A stretch of 64,000 nt of DNA from Duganella aceris (GTDB lineage Bacteria; Pseudomonadota; Gammaproteobacteria; Burkholderiales; Burkholderiaceae_D): positions 1 to 64,000 of the forward strand of contig NZ_JAADJT010000019.1 of the NCBI RefSeq assembly GCF_011090165.1, written 5' to 3'. Each line of letters begins with the position of its first letter. Within the stretch, counting starts at the first letter, position 1. Of the stretch, positions 16,598 to 25,792 are shown one piece after another. Under the pieces are notes generated by a model. The model saw only the letters and a program-made list of their open reading frames with translations. It was not told where the DNA came from and ran no database searches. The translations under genes were made by a program, and so were the position numbers.

Positions 16598-17518
16598 TTA
16601 ATCGACGCGGCCGATCAGCAGGTATTCGATCAGAGCCTTCTGGATGTGCAGGCGGTTTTCCGCCTCGTCCCAGACCACCGACTGCGGGCCGTCGATGACG
16701 TCGGCCGCGACTTCCTCGCCGCGGTGGGCGGGCAGGCAGTGCATGAACAGCGCGTCCGGCGCGGCGCGCGACATCTTGGCGCCGTCGACGATCCAGCCGT
16801 CGAAGGCTTTCAGGCGCGCGGCGTTTTCCTCTTCGTAGCCCATGCTGGTCCAGACGTCGGTGTTGACCAGGTGCGCGCCCTCGCAGGCGTCGGATGGGTT
16901 TTCGAAGAAGGTGTAGCGGTCGGTCGAGACCAGCGACATGTCCATGTCGTAGCCTTTCGGCGTCGAGACGTTGACGTGGAAGCCGAACACTTCGGCCGCC
17001 TGCAGCCACGAATACAGCATGTTGTTGGCGTCGCCGACCCAGGCCACGGTCTTGCCGGTGATGGGGCCGCGATGCTCGTAGAAGGTGAAGATGTCGGCGA
17101 ACACCTGGCACGGATGGTGTTCGTTGGTCAGGCCGTTAATCACCGGCACGCGCGAGTTGGCGGCGAAACGCTCGATGATGTCCTGGCCGAAGGTGCGCAC
17201 CATGATGATGTCGCACATGCGGCTCATCACCTGGCCGGCGTCTTCCACCGGTTCGCCGCGACCCAGCTGCGAGTCGCGCGTGTTCAGGTAGATCGCCGCG
17301 CCGCCCAGCTGGTGCATGCCGGCTTCGAACGACAGGCGGGTGCGGGTCGAGTTCTTCTCGAACACCATCACCAAGGTGCGGTCGATCAGCGGGTGGTAGA
17401 TCTCGTAGTTCTTGAATTTTCGTTTGATCAGGTGTGCGCGTTCGATGACGTACTCGTATTCGGCCAGCGTGAAGTCGGAAAACTGCAGGTAATGCTTGAT
17501 CGGTTTTTGAATAGACAT
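16598..17518 (-). CDS. argF: Ornithine carbamoyltransferase (anabolic)
   Basis: The 306-residue enzyme makes citrulline from ornithine and carbamoyl phosphate. The carbamoyl-phosphate loop STRTR (57-61), HPCQ (135-138) and the ornithine-binding HCLPAHRG (260-267) are intact. The cytoplasmic enzyme is normally a trimer. It is followed by argG on the same strand, which makes an arginine biosynthetic role much more likely than a catabolic (arcB) role. Confidence 0.97.
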   Translation of the reverse strand: MSIQKPIKHYLQFSDFTLAEYEYVIERAHLIKRKFKNYEIYHPLIDRTLVMVFEKNSTRTRLSFEAGMHQLGGAAIYLNTRDSQLGRGEPVEDAGQVMSRMCDIIMVRTFGQDIIERFAANSRVPVINGLTNEHHPCQVFADIFTFYEHRGPITGKTVAWVGDANNMLYSWLQAAEVFGFHVNVSTPKGYDMDMSLVSTDRYTFFENPSDACEGAHLVNTDVWTSMGYEEENAARLKAFDGWIVDGAKMSRAAPDALFMHCLPAHRGEEVAADVIDGPQSVVWDEAENRLHIQKALIEYLLIGRVD

Positions 17519-17576
17519 AGTGACAACTGACAGGTGAGCGGGCGTGGGGCGAGGTGCCTGGCCGCTGAGCCGAACA

Positions 17577-17582
17577 ATTATA
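17577..17582 (-). promoter_or_regulatory. Candidate -10 box for argF-argG
   Basis: On the minus strand TATAAT stands about 58 bases upstream of the argF start. No convincing -35 box is seen at 16-18 bases, so an activator or a weak promoter is possible. ArgR boxes were looked for by eye and none was clear. Confidence 0.35.
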
Positions 17583-17643
17583 AAGGCAATTCGGCGGATA
17601 GGGCTAATTGCCGCAGATTATGCTGTCTATACAGGCTTGGGCG

Positions 17644-20478
17644 TCAGTGATAAATCTGGGTCGCGGCCGGGATCTGCGACTCCGGCGCCGTCAGAGGGAG
17701 ATCGAGGGTAAACGTGGCGCCTTCGAGCGAGCTGTGGACGCTGATATGGCCGCCCAGTAGGGAAGTGACAATGTTGTAGCTGATCGACAGTCCCAGCCCG
17801 CTGCCGCCCTGTCCCAGCTTGGTGGTGAAGAAGGGATCGAAGATGCGCGACAGGTGCTCCGGCGCGATGCCGCCGCCGTTGTCGCGGAACGAGACCAGCA
17901 CCCGGCCGTCCACCGGCGTCACCGCGCGCAGCCACATGCCGCCGCTGCGCTCCTTGCTGAAGGCGTGCAGCAGCGCGTTGGTGATGAAGTTGGCGATCAC
18001 CTGGCCGAACGGGCCGGGATAGCTGTCCATCATGACGTTGTCCGGCACCTCGATCTCGATGCGGTGATTGGCGGCGCGAATGCGGTTCATCATGGTGGCG
18101 ATCACCTCATGCGTCACCTGCTGCAGGTTGAACATGCGGCGCTGCTCGGTGGTGCGGTCGACCGCCACCTGCTTGAAGCTGTTGACCAGGTCCGCCGCGC
18201 TGGTCAGGCCGCGCATTACCAGCTCGTGCGCCTTGCGCGCGTCGGCCATGTAGCCGGCCAGGTCGGAGCGCTTCAGGCCCGGGCCGTTGAGGCGCTGTTC
18301 CAGCTCCTCGGTCTTCTGCATCAAGGTGCTGGCGATCAGCAGGCTGTTGCCGATCGGCGTATTCAGCTCGTGCGCCACGCCGGCCATCAGCGAGCCGAGC
18401 GCCGCCAGCTTTTCCTGCGACACCAGCTGCGTTTGCGCGTCCTTCAACTGGCGGTAGGCTTCGGCGTTGTCCAGCGCGATGGCGCCGTAGGCGCACAGCG
18501 TGCGGAAGATCAGCCGTTCGCGCTCGCCGTAGACGCCGGCGTCCATGTCCTGCACCGTCATCACGCCGACCGCGCGTTCGCCCACCAGCAGCGGCACGTA
18601 CAGCGCGCAACTGGTGACCAGCGTGCCGGGGGCGAGGAAGATGTCGTCCGGGCCGGCCTCCTCGATGTAGACCTCGCGCCTCTCGCGCAGGCAGCGGGCG
18701 GAATTGGCGCGCGGGTTGTCGATGTCGATGGTGTGGTTGGGCAGCGCCTGTCCCGCTTCGACGCCGAACACGCGGCTGATGGTGTCGCAGCCCGGGTCGC
18801 ACAGATAGATGGCGAAGGTGTCGGCCGGCAGCAGCGCCTGGACGTGGCGGTTCAGCGCCTGGAACACGGCGCCGGCATCGAGGTGGGTGGTGATCTCCTG
18901 GCCGATGACGGACAGGCGCTCCAGCGTGGCGGTGGTCTGCTGCAGCACCTGCACCCGCTTGGCCTCGGAGGCGGCCAGCTCGCGGTGGTGATAGCCTTCG
19001 GCGCGGGCGTGCTCGGTCTGATGGTGCACCTGCATGGCGATGGCGCGGTTGGTGGCGTCCTGGCTGTGGGTTTTTTCGCGCGCGGCGGCCGCCGCCTGCG
19101 CCGAGGCGTAGGCTTTCGGATAGTCGCCGATGGCGGCGTATTCGCGCGCCAGCGCTTCGTGCAGCTGACACGGCGCCAGGTAGCCTTCGATCTCGGCGGC
19201 CACCGCCAGCGCGCGGTGCAGATAGTGCAGCGTGGCGTTGGGCTCGGTCATGTCCGGCGGCGGCGGTAGCGGATGGCGCGCGTGCACCAGCGCCATCACC
19301 CGCAGCGCCTCGACATGGTTGTGCAGCATGGCCTGCTGCGCCGCCAGTTCCACCGCGCGCACCGCCATATGCAGCGCTTCCTGCGGACGGTCGAGGAAGC
19401 ACAGCGCGTGCGCCTGGCCGCGCCGCGCGATGTTCTGGAAGTCGGGCTGGCGCAGCGCGTCGGCGCGCAGCTCCAGGCGGCGGAAGGCGTCCAGCGCTGC
19501 GGCGTAGTCGCCCTTGTCCAGCGACAGGTCGCCGAGGTATTGCAGCGCGGTGGCGTAGCTGCGGCTGCCCGACAGCGGCGCCAGGATCTCCAGCGCTTCC
19601 TGCAGCAGCTCCTCGGTGGCGTCGAGCCGGCCCAGGCGGCGCATGGTGTCGGCGGTGTGCATCAGGCAGGCGCCGATGTTGCGCGGCCAGCCGGTGGGGC
19701 GGGCCAGGTCGAGCGCGCTCTCCATCCATTCCAGCGCGGCGTGGTGGTCGTTGAGGATGGTGAAGTTCAGGCCGATGTTGATGGCGGCGGTGATCGCCAT
19801 GCGCAGCTGGCCGGTTTCCAGCGCCGCCTCGTAGCAGTGGATGTAGTGGCGCGCGGCGGCGCCGAAGTCGCTGGACTGGCTGGCGGCCAGGCCGTGGAAG
19901 TCGCAGATCCAGGCGGCGACGGCGGGCGGTTGCGGATCGTTTTCCAGGTCGAAGCGCCGGCCCCAGCGCCGTTCCGCCGCGTCCAGGTCGCGCAGCACGG
20001 TCCAGCGCGCGTTGGCCGCTTCGGCGATGGCGATCCGGTGCGGATCGCCGGCGCGGCGCGCGGCCTCGGTCATGGCTTCCAGTTCGGCTTCGCCCAGTTG
20101 ATGGTCGCCGCGGTCGATCGCGATCCAGGCGCGCAGCCAATGGGCGTCGGCGACGCCGGCGTGATCGTCGACGGCGCTGAAGCGGGCCTGGACCTGCGCC
20201 GCCTGCTCATCGGCGGCGTCCATTTGGCCCGCCAGCCAGGCCGCTTCCGCCCGCACCAGGTGCAGGCGGGCGGCGATCCGGGTGGTGGCGTCGGGGGCGA
20301 GGGGGGTATCGGACAGCAGCCGCAAGCCTTCATCGGCCAGTTCGAGCGCGCGGGCGGTGTCGCGCTGGCGCAGATGCCAGGCCAGCGGCACCAGCGCCGG
20401 CAGGCGCGCGGGTCCGCTCAGGGGCTGTAGGGCTGCATCCCACTGGGCCAATTCGTCATCTAGCGCAAACATATTCAT
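17644..20478 (-). CDS. TPR-GAF sensor histidine kinase (orphan)
   Basis: The 944-residue protein has no signal peptide or clear membrane segment and is probably cytoplasmic. About residues 1-450 are helical TPR-like repeats (for example QYLGDLSLDKGDYAAALDAFRR), followed by a helical stretch, a GAF domain (about 520-670), a HisKA helix with phospho-acceptor His703 (GVAHELNTP) and a HATPase domain ending with GQGGSGLGLSISYNIV. The layout resembles signalling proteins in which TPRs receive a protein partner and GAF binds a small ligand. No response regulator gene adjoins it. I placed the start at 20478 because AGGA precedes it; an upstream ATG at 20520 is less well supported. Confidence 0.85.
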   Translation of the reverse strand: MNMFALDDELAQWDAALQPLSGPARLPALVPLAWHLRQRDTARALELADEGLRLLSDTPLAPDATTRIAARLHLVRAEAAWLAGQMDAADEQAAQVQARFSAVDDHAGVADAHWLRAWIAIDRGDHQLGEAELEAMTEAARRAGDPHRIAIAEAANARWTVLRDLDAAERRWGRRFDLENDPQPPAVAAWICDFHGLAASQSSDFGAAARHYIHCYEAALETGQLRMAITAAINIGLNFTILNDHHAALEWMESALDLARPTGWPRNIGACLMHTADTMRRLGRLDATEELLQEALEILAPLSGSRSYATALQYLGDLSLDKGDYAAALDAFRRLELRADALRQPDFQNIARRGQAHALCFLDRPQEALHMAVRAVELAAQQAMLHNHVEALRVMALVHARHPLPPPPDMTEPNATLHYLHRALAVAAEIEGYLAPCQLHEALAREYAAIGDYPKAYASAQAAAAAREKTHSQDATNRAIAMQVHHQTEHARAEGYHHRELAASEAKRVQVLQQTTATLERLSVIGQEITTHLDAGAVFQALNRHVQALLPADTFAIYLCDPGCDTISRVFGVEAGQALPNHTIDIDNPRANSARCLRERREVYIEEAGPDDIFLAPGTLVTSCALYVPLLVGERAVGVMTVQDMDAGVYGERERLIFRTLCAYGAIALDNAEAYRQLKDAQTQLVSQEKLAALGSLMAGVAHELNTPIGNSLLIASTLMQKTEELEQRLNGPGLKRSDLAGYMADARKAHELVMRGLTSAADLVNSFKQVAVDRTTEQRRMFNLQQVTHEVIATMMNRIRAANHRIEIEVPDNVMMDSYPGPFGQVIANFITNALLHAFSKERSGGMWLRAVTPVDGRVLVSFRDNGGGIAPEHLSRIFDPFFTTKLGQGGSGLGLSISYNIVTSLLGGHISVHSSLEGATFTLDLPLTAPESQIPAATQIYH

Positions 20479-20555
20479 CGCGGTCCTGGGACAATTGCTC
20501 CGGGGCATTATAGACTGCAAATCCGAATTGCGCTCGCGCCATCATAATTGTTTTT

Positions 20556-21470
20556 TTAGTACAGGGTTTGCGACGACTCGTGCAGCAGTTGGCCATACAG
20601 CGTATGACGCATCTTGGTGATCTTGCCTTCCGCCACCGCCTCCAGGATGGCGCATTGCGGCTCGATCAGATGGCGGCAGTTGTAATACTTGCACTTGCCG
20701 AGATAGGGCTCGAAATCGACGAAGGCGCGTTCCAGCATGCCTTCGCTCAGATGGTACAGGCCGAATTCCTGGAAGCCGGGCGAGTCGATGATCGACGAAT
20801 CGGGGCCCAGCTCCGGCAACTGGTACAGCCGCGTGAAGGTGGTGGTGTGCTTGCCGGTGTCGAGCGCGGCGGAGATTTCGCGCACGGCGATGTCGGCGTC
20901 CGGCACCAGCAGGTTGATCAGCGAGGATTTGCCCATGCCGGACTGGCCGATCAGGATCGACGACTGGCCGGCCAGCAGCGGCTTGAGGATGGCCATGGTT
21001 TCCTCCGGCTTGCCCTTGGCCGACACCTCGTGCACCGGATAGCCGAGCGAGGCGTAGGGTTGCAGGCGTTCGCGGGTGCGCGCCAGCGATTCGGTGACGT
21101 CGGTCTTGTTCAGGATCAGGTGGGCCTTGATGCCAGCCGCCTCGGCCGCCACCAGCGAGCGCGACACCAGGTCGTCGGCGAAGCCGGGCTCGGTCGCGAC
21201 CACGATGAACAGCTGGGTCAGGTTGGCGGCCAGCAGCTTGGACTTGTACTGGTCGGAGCGGTACAGCAGGGTCTTGCGCTCGGCGATCTTGTCGATCACG
21301 CCCTGGTCGGGCGAGGTCAGCGTGACGTGCACGATGTCGCCCACTGCGACGTTGGTCTTCTTGCCGCGCGTGACGCATTGCAGCTTGGTGCCGTCGGCGT
21401 CGGCCAGATAGTGGCGGCCGTGGGCGGCGATGATGGTCGCCTGCAGTTGCTGGCTGGCTTGCTTGCTCAT
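20556..21470 (-). CDS. rsgA: Small ribosomal subunit biogenesis GTPase
   Basis: RsgA (YjeQ) is a circularly permuted GTPase that checks late 30S assembly and releases RbfA. The 304-residue protein shows an OB fold (about 1-65), then the permuted G motifs G4 NKTD (121-124), G1 GQSGMGKSS (175-183) and G3 DSPG (229-232), and the zinc knuckle Cys260, Cys265, His267, Cys273. All key residues are present. Its ATG overlaps the stop of the pterin dehydratase gene (4 bases), placing it third in an operon. Confidence 0.96.
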   Translation of the reverse strand: MSKQASQQLQATIIAAHGRHYLADADGTKLQCVTRGKKTNVAVGDIVHVTLTSPDQGVIDKIAERKTLLYRSDQYKSKLLAANLTQLFIVVATEPGFADDLVSRSLVAAEAAGIKAHLILNKTDVTESLARTRERLQPYASLGYPVHEVSAKGKPEETMAILKPLLAGQSSILIGQSGMGKSSLINLLVPDADIAVREISAALDTGKHTTTFTRLYQLPELGPDSSIIDSPGFQEFGLYHLSEGMLERAFVDFEPYLGKCKYYNCRHLIEPQCAILEAVAEGKITKMRHTLYGQLLHESSQTLY

Positions 21471-21820
21471 GCCTTCACCGCCGCCGAGTCGAACAGCGCG
21501 TCGGCCTTGGCGGCGCAGATGAAGTCGTTGAGCGAGAGGCCGTTGGCGCTATGGGTATCGTAGCGGACGATGCAGTTTTTATAGGTCACGGTCATTTCTG
21601 GGTGGTGGTCTTCGGCGTGGCTGAGGAAGGCCAGCGCGTTGACGAAGGCCATGGTGCGGTAATAGTTGGTAAAGCCGAAGGTTCGGACCAGTTTGTTGTC
21701 GTCGATCGCCCAGCCGCCGCCGGCCAGCAGGGCCAGCAGGCGCTCTGCTTCGGCGGCGTCCAGCGCGTCCTTGGTGGGACGGCAGCGGCTGGCCAGCAGG
21801 TCGGCGGCGCTGGCGATCAT
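21467..21820 (-). CDS. 4a-hydroxytetrahydrobiopterin dehydratase
   Basis: The 117-residue protein is a pterin-4-alpha-carbinolamine dehydratase (PhhB/PCD), which recycles the oxidised pterin cofactor of aromatic amino acid hydroxylases. The active-site block EDHHPEMTVTYKNCIVRYDTH and the following GLSLND are characteristic. It overlaps both neighbours by 4 bases (ATGA), between the M48 peptidase gene and rsgA. No phenylalanine hydroxylase gene is in the window. A longer frame reaching 22828 is a shadow of the peptidase gene. Confidence 0.93.
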   Translation of the reverse strand: MIASAADLLASRCRPTKDALDAAEAERLLALLAGGGWAIDDNKLVRTFGFTNYYRTMAFVNALAFLSHAEDHHPEMTVTYKNCIVRYDTHSANGLSLNDFICAAKADALFDSAAVKA

Positions 21821-23088
21821 GATGCGGCCGCCATGTGCAGGTGACGGATGCGCACGCTGGCCGGCGGGTGCGAGTCGTAGAAGGCCGAGTGCAGCGGGTC
21901 CGGCGTCAGCGTCGAGGCGTTGTCCTCGTACATCTTGACCAGCGCCGACACCAGGTCGCGGGCGTCGGTGTGCTGGGCGGCGAAAGCGTCGGCTTCGAAC
22001 TCGTGCTTGCGCGAGCTGATCGAGGTCAGCGGGCCGAACAGGAAGGTGAACACCGGCAGCGCCAGCATGAACAGCAGCAGCACCATGGCGTCGTTGGTCT
22101 GGCCCGGCAGCACCAGCGGATCGACGCCGAGGCCGGTGTAGAACCACAGCTGGTTCTTCAGGTAGCCCAGCAGCGCCAGGAAGGCCAGCGACAGCGCGAA
22201 CATCATGACGATGCGCTTGACGATGTGCTTGAGCTTGAAGTGGCCCAGCTCGTGCGCCAGCACCGCCTCGATTTCCTGCGGTTGCAGGCGCGACAGCAGG
22301 GTGTCGAAGAACACGATGCGCTTGTTGGCGCCGAAGCCCGAGAAGTAGGCGTTGCCGTGCGCGCTGCGCTTGGAGCCGTCCATCACGAACAGGCCCTTGG
22401 AGGCGAAGCCGACGCGGGTCATCAGGCCTTCGATGCGGGATTTCAGCGATTGGTCCTCCAGCGGCGAGAACTTGTTGAACAGCGGCGCGATGACGGTCGG
22501 GTACAGCACCATCATCAGCAGCTGGAAGCCGCTCCACACCAGCCAGGCGTACAGCCACCACAGGTTGCCGGATTTTTCCATCAGCGTCAGCATCACCCAC
22601 ACCAGCGGCAGGCCGATGGCCGCGCCCAGCAGTGTGCCCTTGACCATGTCGGCGAAGAACAGACCCTTGCTCATCTTGTTGAAACCGAAACGCTGCTCCA
22701 GGCCAAACTGCTTGTAATAGTCGAACGGCAAGGCGATGGCGCCGGAGATCAGCGCGTAGCCGGCCAGCAGCGCCAACTGGTAGCCCATGCCCGGGCCGGT
22801 CAGGTTGAACAGCTGGATCGACAGCCATTGCAGGCCGCCCAGCAGCGTGAAGCCGACCAGCACGGCGGTGTCGACCAGCAGCGTCAGCAGGCCGAACTTG
22901 GTGCGGGCGATGGTGTAGTCGGCCGCCTTCTGGTGGGCGGCGAGGGGGATTTTCTCGGCGAATTCGGCCGGCACGGCGGCGCGGTGGGTCAGCACATGGC
23001 GGATCTGGCGCGAGGCGAGCCAGAAGCGGACGATCAGCGTCAAAACGATGAAAGATACAAACAAAATCGAAAACGCGAGTGAATACAT
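21817..23088 (-). CDS. M48 family (Ste24-like) membrane metallopeptidase
   Basis: The 423-residue integral membrane protease resembles Ste24/CAAX prenyl protease 1. The zinc motif HELGH is at 279-283, with the third ligand Glu expected in EFEADAFA further on. The N-terminal region spans several membrane segments (about 5-22, 65-90, 102-121, 150-170, 180-200), with more around 290-350. Bacterial members degrade misfolded membrane proteins; the substrate here is unknown. The start MYSLAFSIL at 23088 is preferred over 23145 because it puts the first membrane helix at the N-terminus and clears the divergent orn promoter. First gene of the operon with the pterin dehydratase and rsgA. Confidence 0.92.
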   Translation of the reverse strand: MYSLAFSILFVSFIVLTLIVRFWLASRQIRHVLTHRAAVPAEFAEKIPLAAHQKAADYTIARTKFGLLTLLVDTAVLVGFTLLGGLQWLSIQLFNLTGPGMGYQLALLAGYALISGAIALPFDYYKQFGLEQRFGFNKMSKGLFFADMVKGTLLGAAIGLPLVWVMLTLMEKSGNLWWLYAWLVWSGFQLLMMVLYPTVIAPLFNKFSPLEDQSLKSRIEGLMTRVGFASKGLFVMDGSKRSAHGNAYFSGFGANKRIVFFDTLLSRLQPQEIEAVLAHELGHFKLKHIVKRIVMMFALSLAFLALLGYLKNQLWFYTGLGVDPLVLPGQTNDAMVLLLFMLALPVFTFLFGPLTSISSRKHEFEADAFAAQHTDARDLVSALVKMYEDNASTLTPDPLHSAFYDSHPPASVRIRHLHMAAAS

Positions 23089-23154
23089 TCTATGCCTGTG
23101 AGAAAATGGCGGATTCGGATAAACAGGATGGCCAAAGACGGCCAAGAGAGAATT

Positions 23155-23751
23155 ATGTCACAAGCTAATGATTTGCCAGAAGGTTCCGCACCGGCCGCCG
23201 TCGTACCGCGCCAGAATGAATTCAACCTGGTCTGGGTCGATATGGAAATGACCGGCCTGGAACCGGACACCGACCGCATCATCGAAGTGGCCGTGGTCGT
23301 CACCGACATGCACCTGAACGTGCTGGCCGAAGGCCCGGTGTTCGCCATCCATCAGTCCGACGAGACGCTGGACAAGATGGACAACTGGAACAAGGGCACG
23401 CACGGCCGTTCCGGCCTGATCGATCGCGTCAAGGCGTCGACCGTGACCGAGGCGTTCGCCGAGGAAGAGCTGATCAAGTTCATGAAGCTGTGGGTGCCGA
23501 AGGGCAAGGCGCCGATGTGCGGCAACACCATCGGCCAGGATCGCCGCTTCATGGTGCGCTACATGCCGAAGCTGGAGGCGTTTTTCCATTATCGCAACAT
23601 CGACGTGTCGACGCTGAAGGAACTGGGCAAGCGCTGGAAGCCGGAGATGGTCGCCGGCTTCAAGAAGCACCAGATGCACACCGCGCTGGCCGACATCGTC
23701 GAGTCGATCGAAGAGCTGAAGTACTACCGCGAACACTTCATCAAGCTGTAA
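23155..23751 (+). CDS. orn: Oligoribonuclease
   Basis: The 198-residue DEDDh 3'-5' exonuclease degrades RNA fragments of 2-5 nucleotides, including pGpG from cyclic di-GMP turnover, which makes it relevant to the Wsp output. The DxE motif is Asp29-Glu31 (WVDMEMTGLEPD); the second acidic block is CGNTIGQDRRFM and the third HTALADIVES. AGAGAG before 23155 and the family N-terminus decide this start over the in-frame ATG at 23092. A terminator follows. It is divergent from the M48 gene. Confidence 0.96.
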   Translation: MSQANDLPEGSAPAAVVPRQNEFNLVWVDMEMTGLEPDTDRIIEVAVVVTDMHLNVLAEGPVFAIHQSDETLDKMDNWNKGTHGRSGLIDRVKASTVTEAFAEEELIKFMKLWVPKGKAPMCGNTIGQDRRFMVRYMPKLEAFFHYRNIDVSTLKELGKRWKPEMVAGFKKHQMHTALADIVESIEELKYYREHFIKL

Positions 23752-23767
23752 AGCTCGAACCCTCCGG

Positions 23768-23798
23768 AAAACAGGCTCCTCGCGAGCCTGTTTTTTTT
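23768..23798 (+). terminator. Rho-independent terminator of orn
   Basis: AACAGGCTC pairs with GAGCCTGTT around CTCGC and is followed by a run of eight T. It starts 16 bases after the orn stop. Confidence 0.9.
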
Positions 23799-23881
23799 CG
23801 TCCCAGGCGCGCGCCATTGTTTTCTATTAGGCATTATATTCAGCCATATCAACTTTATAACATTGATTTGCTGGAAAAAAT

Positions 23882-24847
23882 ATGACCGAGATTCTAGAAC
23901 CCGCCGTGCCCGCCGATGCTCCACCGCCGAAGAAGCGTCGCCGCTGGGGGCGCATGGTGCTGTACATCCTGGCGACGCTGGGCGTGCTGGCGATCGCGCT
24001 GGTGGTGGCGATCGCCGTCAAGGCCAGCAAGGAGCCGCCGCTGGTCAAGATCGACGAGGCGGCGTCCATCGACGAATCAATGACGCGCAATTACGGCAAG
24101 TATTCGGCCGAGAAAAAAGGCTGGGTGTATGTGGACGAGTCCAACGAGCCCTTCCTGGTGCGGGTGGTGCAGCAGGCGCGCATCGAGGCGGTGGGCGCCA
24201 GCGACGAGTTGTACTTCGTCACCAGCGGCAGTTCGCTGGGCGCGAGCGGGCGCAACTTCTTCGGCGTGTTCCAGATCCGTTCGGACGGCAAGGGCGGCGA
24301 CGGCCTGGTCGAGATCAGCGATCCGCACCGCTACGGCAGCGCGGTGCCGGTGACGCCGGAGCGGGTACGCTTCGAGGCCTTGTCGGAAAGCGGCTGGGCC
24401 TGGGTGGTGAAGGTGCAGAGCGGCGTCGATCCGAAGCAGGAGCGGGTCGAGGTCAGCAACGTCATGCTGGCGCCGCATGGCGACAATATCGCGCTGCTGG
24501 CCAGCTTCAAGGCGTCGGCCGACGCCGAGGCCGGCGATTGCCTGCAGGCGAACATCGACCACGCGTCGTGGATCAAGCAGGTGGCGCATTACGAGAGTTT
24601 GCCGGAGGATGCGCCGTCGGAAGAGGTCGCCGCTGGCGAAGCCTTGTCCGAACACGAGCCGCTGCGCTGCGAGCACGCGCGCTGGACCTACGGCACGGCG
24701 GCGGTGGTGGGCGCGCAGCCTGGCCCGCTGACGGTCACCGCCAAAGGCACGCAATACGCAGCGCCGCTGGAGGCGAGGACCTGGAAGATCATGTTCGACA
24801 ACAAGGCCTTTGTGTATAACGTCCCGCCTGAATTGACTGTCGAGTAA
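23882..24847 (+). CDS. Membrane-anchored protein of unknown function
   Basis: The 321-residue protein has a basic cytoplasmic N-terminus (PKKRRRWGR, about 16-24), one membrane helix (about 25-47) and a roughly 270-residue, probably periplasmic domain rich in beta-type sequence. I do not recognise the domain. Two cysteines (in AGDCLQAN and LRCEHAR) could form a disulphide. The gene follows the orn terminator and ends 3 bases before the lipoprotein hydrolase gene, so the two are probably cotranscribed. The start follows an A/T-rich stretch without a clear ribosome binding site. Confidence 0.75.
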   Translation: MTEILEPAVPADAPPPKKRRRWGRMVLYILATLGVLAIALVVAIAVKASKEPPLVKIDEAASIDESMTRNYGKYSAEKKGWVYVDESNEPFLVRVVQQARIEAVGASDELYFVTSGSSLGASGRNFFGVFQIRSDGKGGDGLVEISDPHRYGSAVPVTPERVRFEALSESGWAWVVKVQSGVDPKQERVEVSNVMLAPHGDNIALLASFKASADAEAGDCLQANIDHASWIKQVAHYESLPEDAPSEEVAAGEALSEHEPLRCEHARWTYGTAAVVGAQPGPLTVTAKGTQYAAPLEARTWKIMFDNKAFVYNVPPELTVE

Positions 24848-24850
24848 GCC

Positions 24851-25747
24851 ATGAGCGCCTTCAAAGTCGTAGGGATCGCGGTCGCCGCGCTGGTGTTGCT
24901 CGGCGGGCTGGCCGCTTGTTCGCCGCTGACCGCGTTGAACGCCCTGTCGCCGGGCGGCGCGTCCGAGGTGACGGCCGATATCGCCTATGGCGACGGCGCG
25001 CGCCGCAAGCTGGACGTGTACCGGCCGAAGGACGCGCGCGGCGCGGCGCCGGTGGTGGTGTTCTTCTACGGCGGCAACTGGGTCGACGGCGATCGCCGCG
25101 ACTACGCCTTTGTCGGGCGGGCGCTGGCGTCGCGCGGCATCGTGACGGTGGTGGCCGACTACCGGCTGTATCCGGAGGTCAGCTATCCCGATTTCCTGAA
25201 GGACGTGGCGCAGGCGGTGGCGTGGGCCAAGCGCGAGGCCGGGCGGCATGGCGGCGATCCGAAGCGGCTGTACGTGATGGGCCACAGCTCCGGCGCCTAC
25301 AACGCCGCGATGATCGCGCTCGATCCGCGCTGGCTGGCGGCGCAGGGCATGGCGCCGTCCGAGCTGCGCGGCTGGATCGGCCTGGCTGGACCGTATGATT
25401 TCCTGCCGATCGAGAATCCGACCACCAAGCCGGTGTTCCACTTCCCCGATACGCCGCGCGAATCGCAGCCGATTCATCACGTGACGGCCGGCGCGCCGCC
25501 GGCGCTGCTGATCGCCGCGCGCAGCGACAAGCTGGTCGACCCGGCGCGCAACACCGGCCACCTCGCCGCCGCGCTGCGCGCGCACAACGTCCCGGTGCAG
25601 GAAATCTACTACGACAAGGTAAGCCACACCACGCTGGTCGCCAGCATCGCCGCCCCGATGCGCTGGCTGGCGCCGACCCTCGATGACGTCGCGGCGTTTA
25701 TAAACACCGGGGTCAAGTCTGACATTCGTACACGAGCTCTGCCGTAG
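24851..25747 (+). CDS. Lipoprotein alpha/beta hydrolase (esterase), hairpin-encoded C-terminus
   Basis: The 298-residue protein has a lipoprotein signal (lipobox LAAC, Cys23). The alpha/beta-hydrolase fold shows the oxyanion loop FYGGNW, the nucleophile elbow GHSSG (Ser146), an acid in SDKLVDPA and the base His in KVSHTTL. It resembles BD-FAE/carboxylesterase family enzymes; the substrate is unknown. The last 12 codons and the TAG stop (25709-25747) lie exactly within copy 2 of the palindrome family, so the natural C-terminus was probably replaced when the element arrived. The core fold should be unaffected because the catalytic His is well upstream. Confidence 0.86.
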   Translation: MSAFKVVGIAVAALVLLGGLAACSPLTALNALSPGGASEVTADIAYGDGARRKLDVYRPKDARGAAPVVVFFYGGNWVDGDRRDYAFVGRALASRGIVTVVADYRLYPEVSYPDFLKDVAQAVAWAKREAGRHGGDPKRLYVMGHSSGAYNAAMIALDPRWLAAQGMAPSELRGWIGLAGPYDFLPIENPTTKPVFHFPDTPRESQPIHHVTAGAPPALLIAARSDKLVDPARNTGHLAAALRAHNVPVQEIYYDKVSHTTLVASIAAPMRWLAPTLDDVAAFINTGVKSDIRTRALP

Positions 25748-25792
25748 CGACCGCTACGGCAGAGCTCGTGTACGAATGTCAGACTTGACCCC
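25709..25792. repeat. 84-bp palindrome, copy 2 of the hairpin family
   Basis: Two perfectly complementary 41-nt arms flank an AC centre (25750-25751). The outer ends are GGGGTCA/TGACCCC and the core is GCCGTAGCG/CGCTACGGC. Relative to copy 1 the arm differs at nine positions, and every difference except the centre is mirrored in both arms. It joins the 3' ends of the lipoprotein hydrolase gene (plus) and the SulP gene (minus). Confidence 0.95.
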
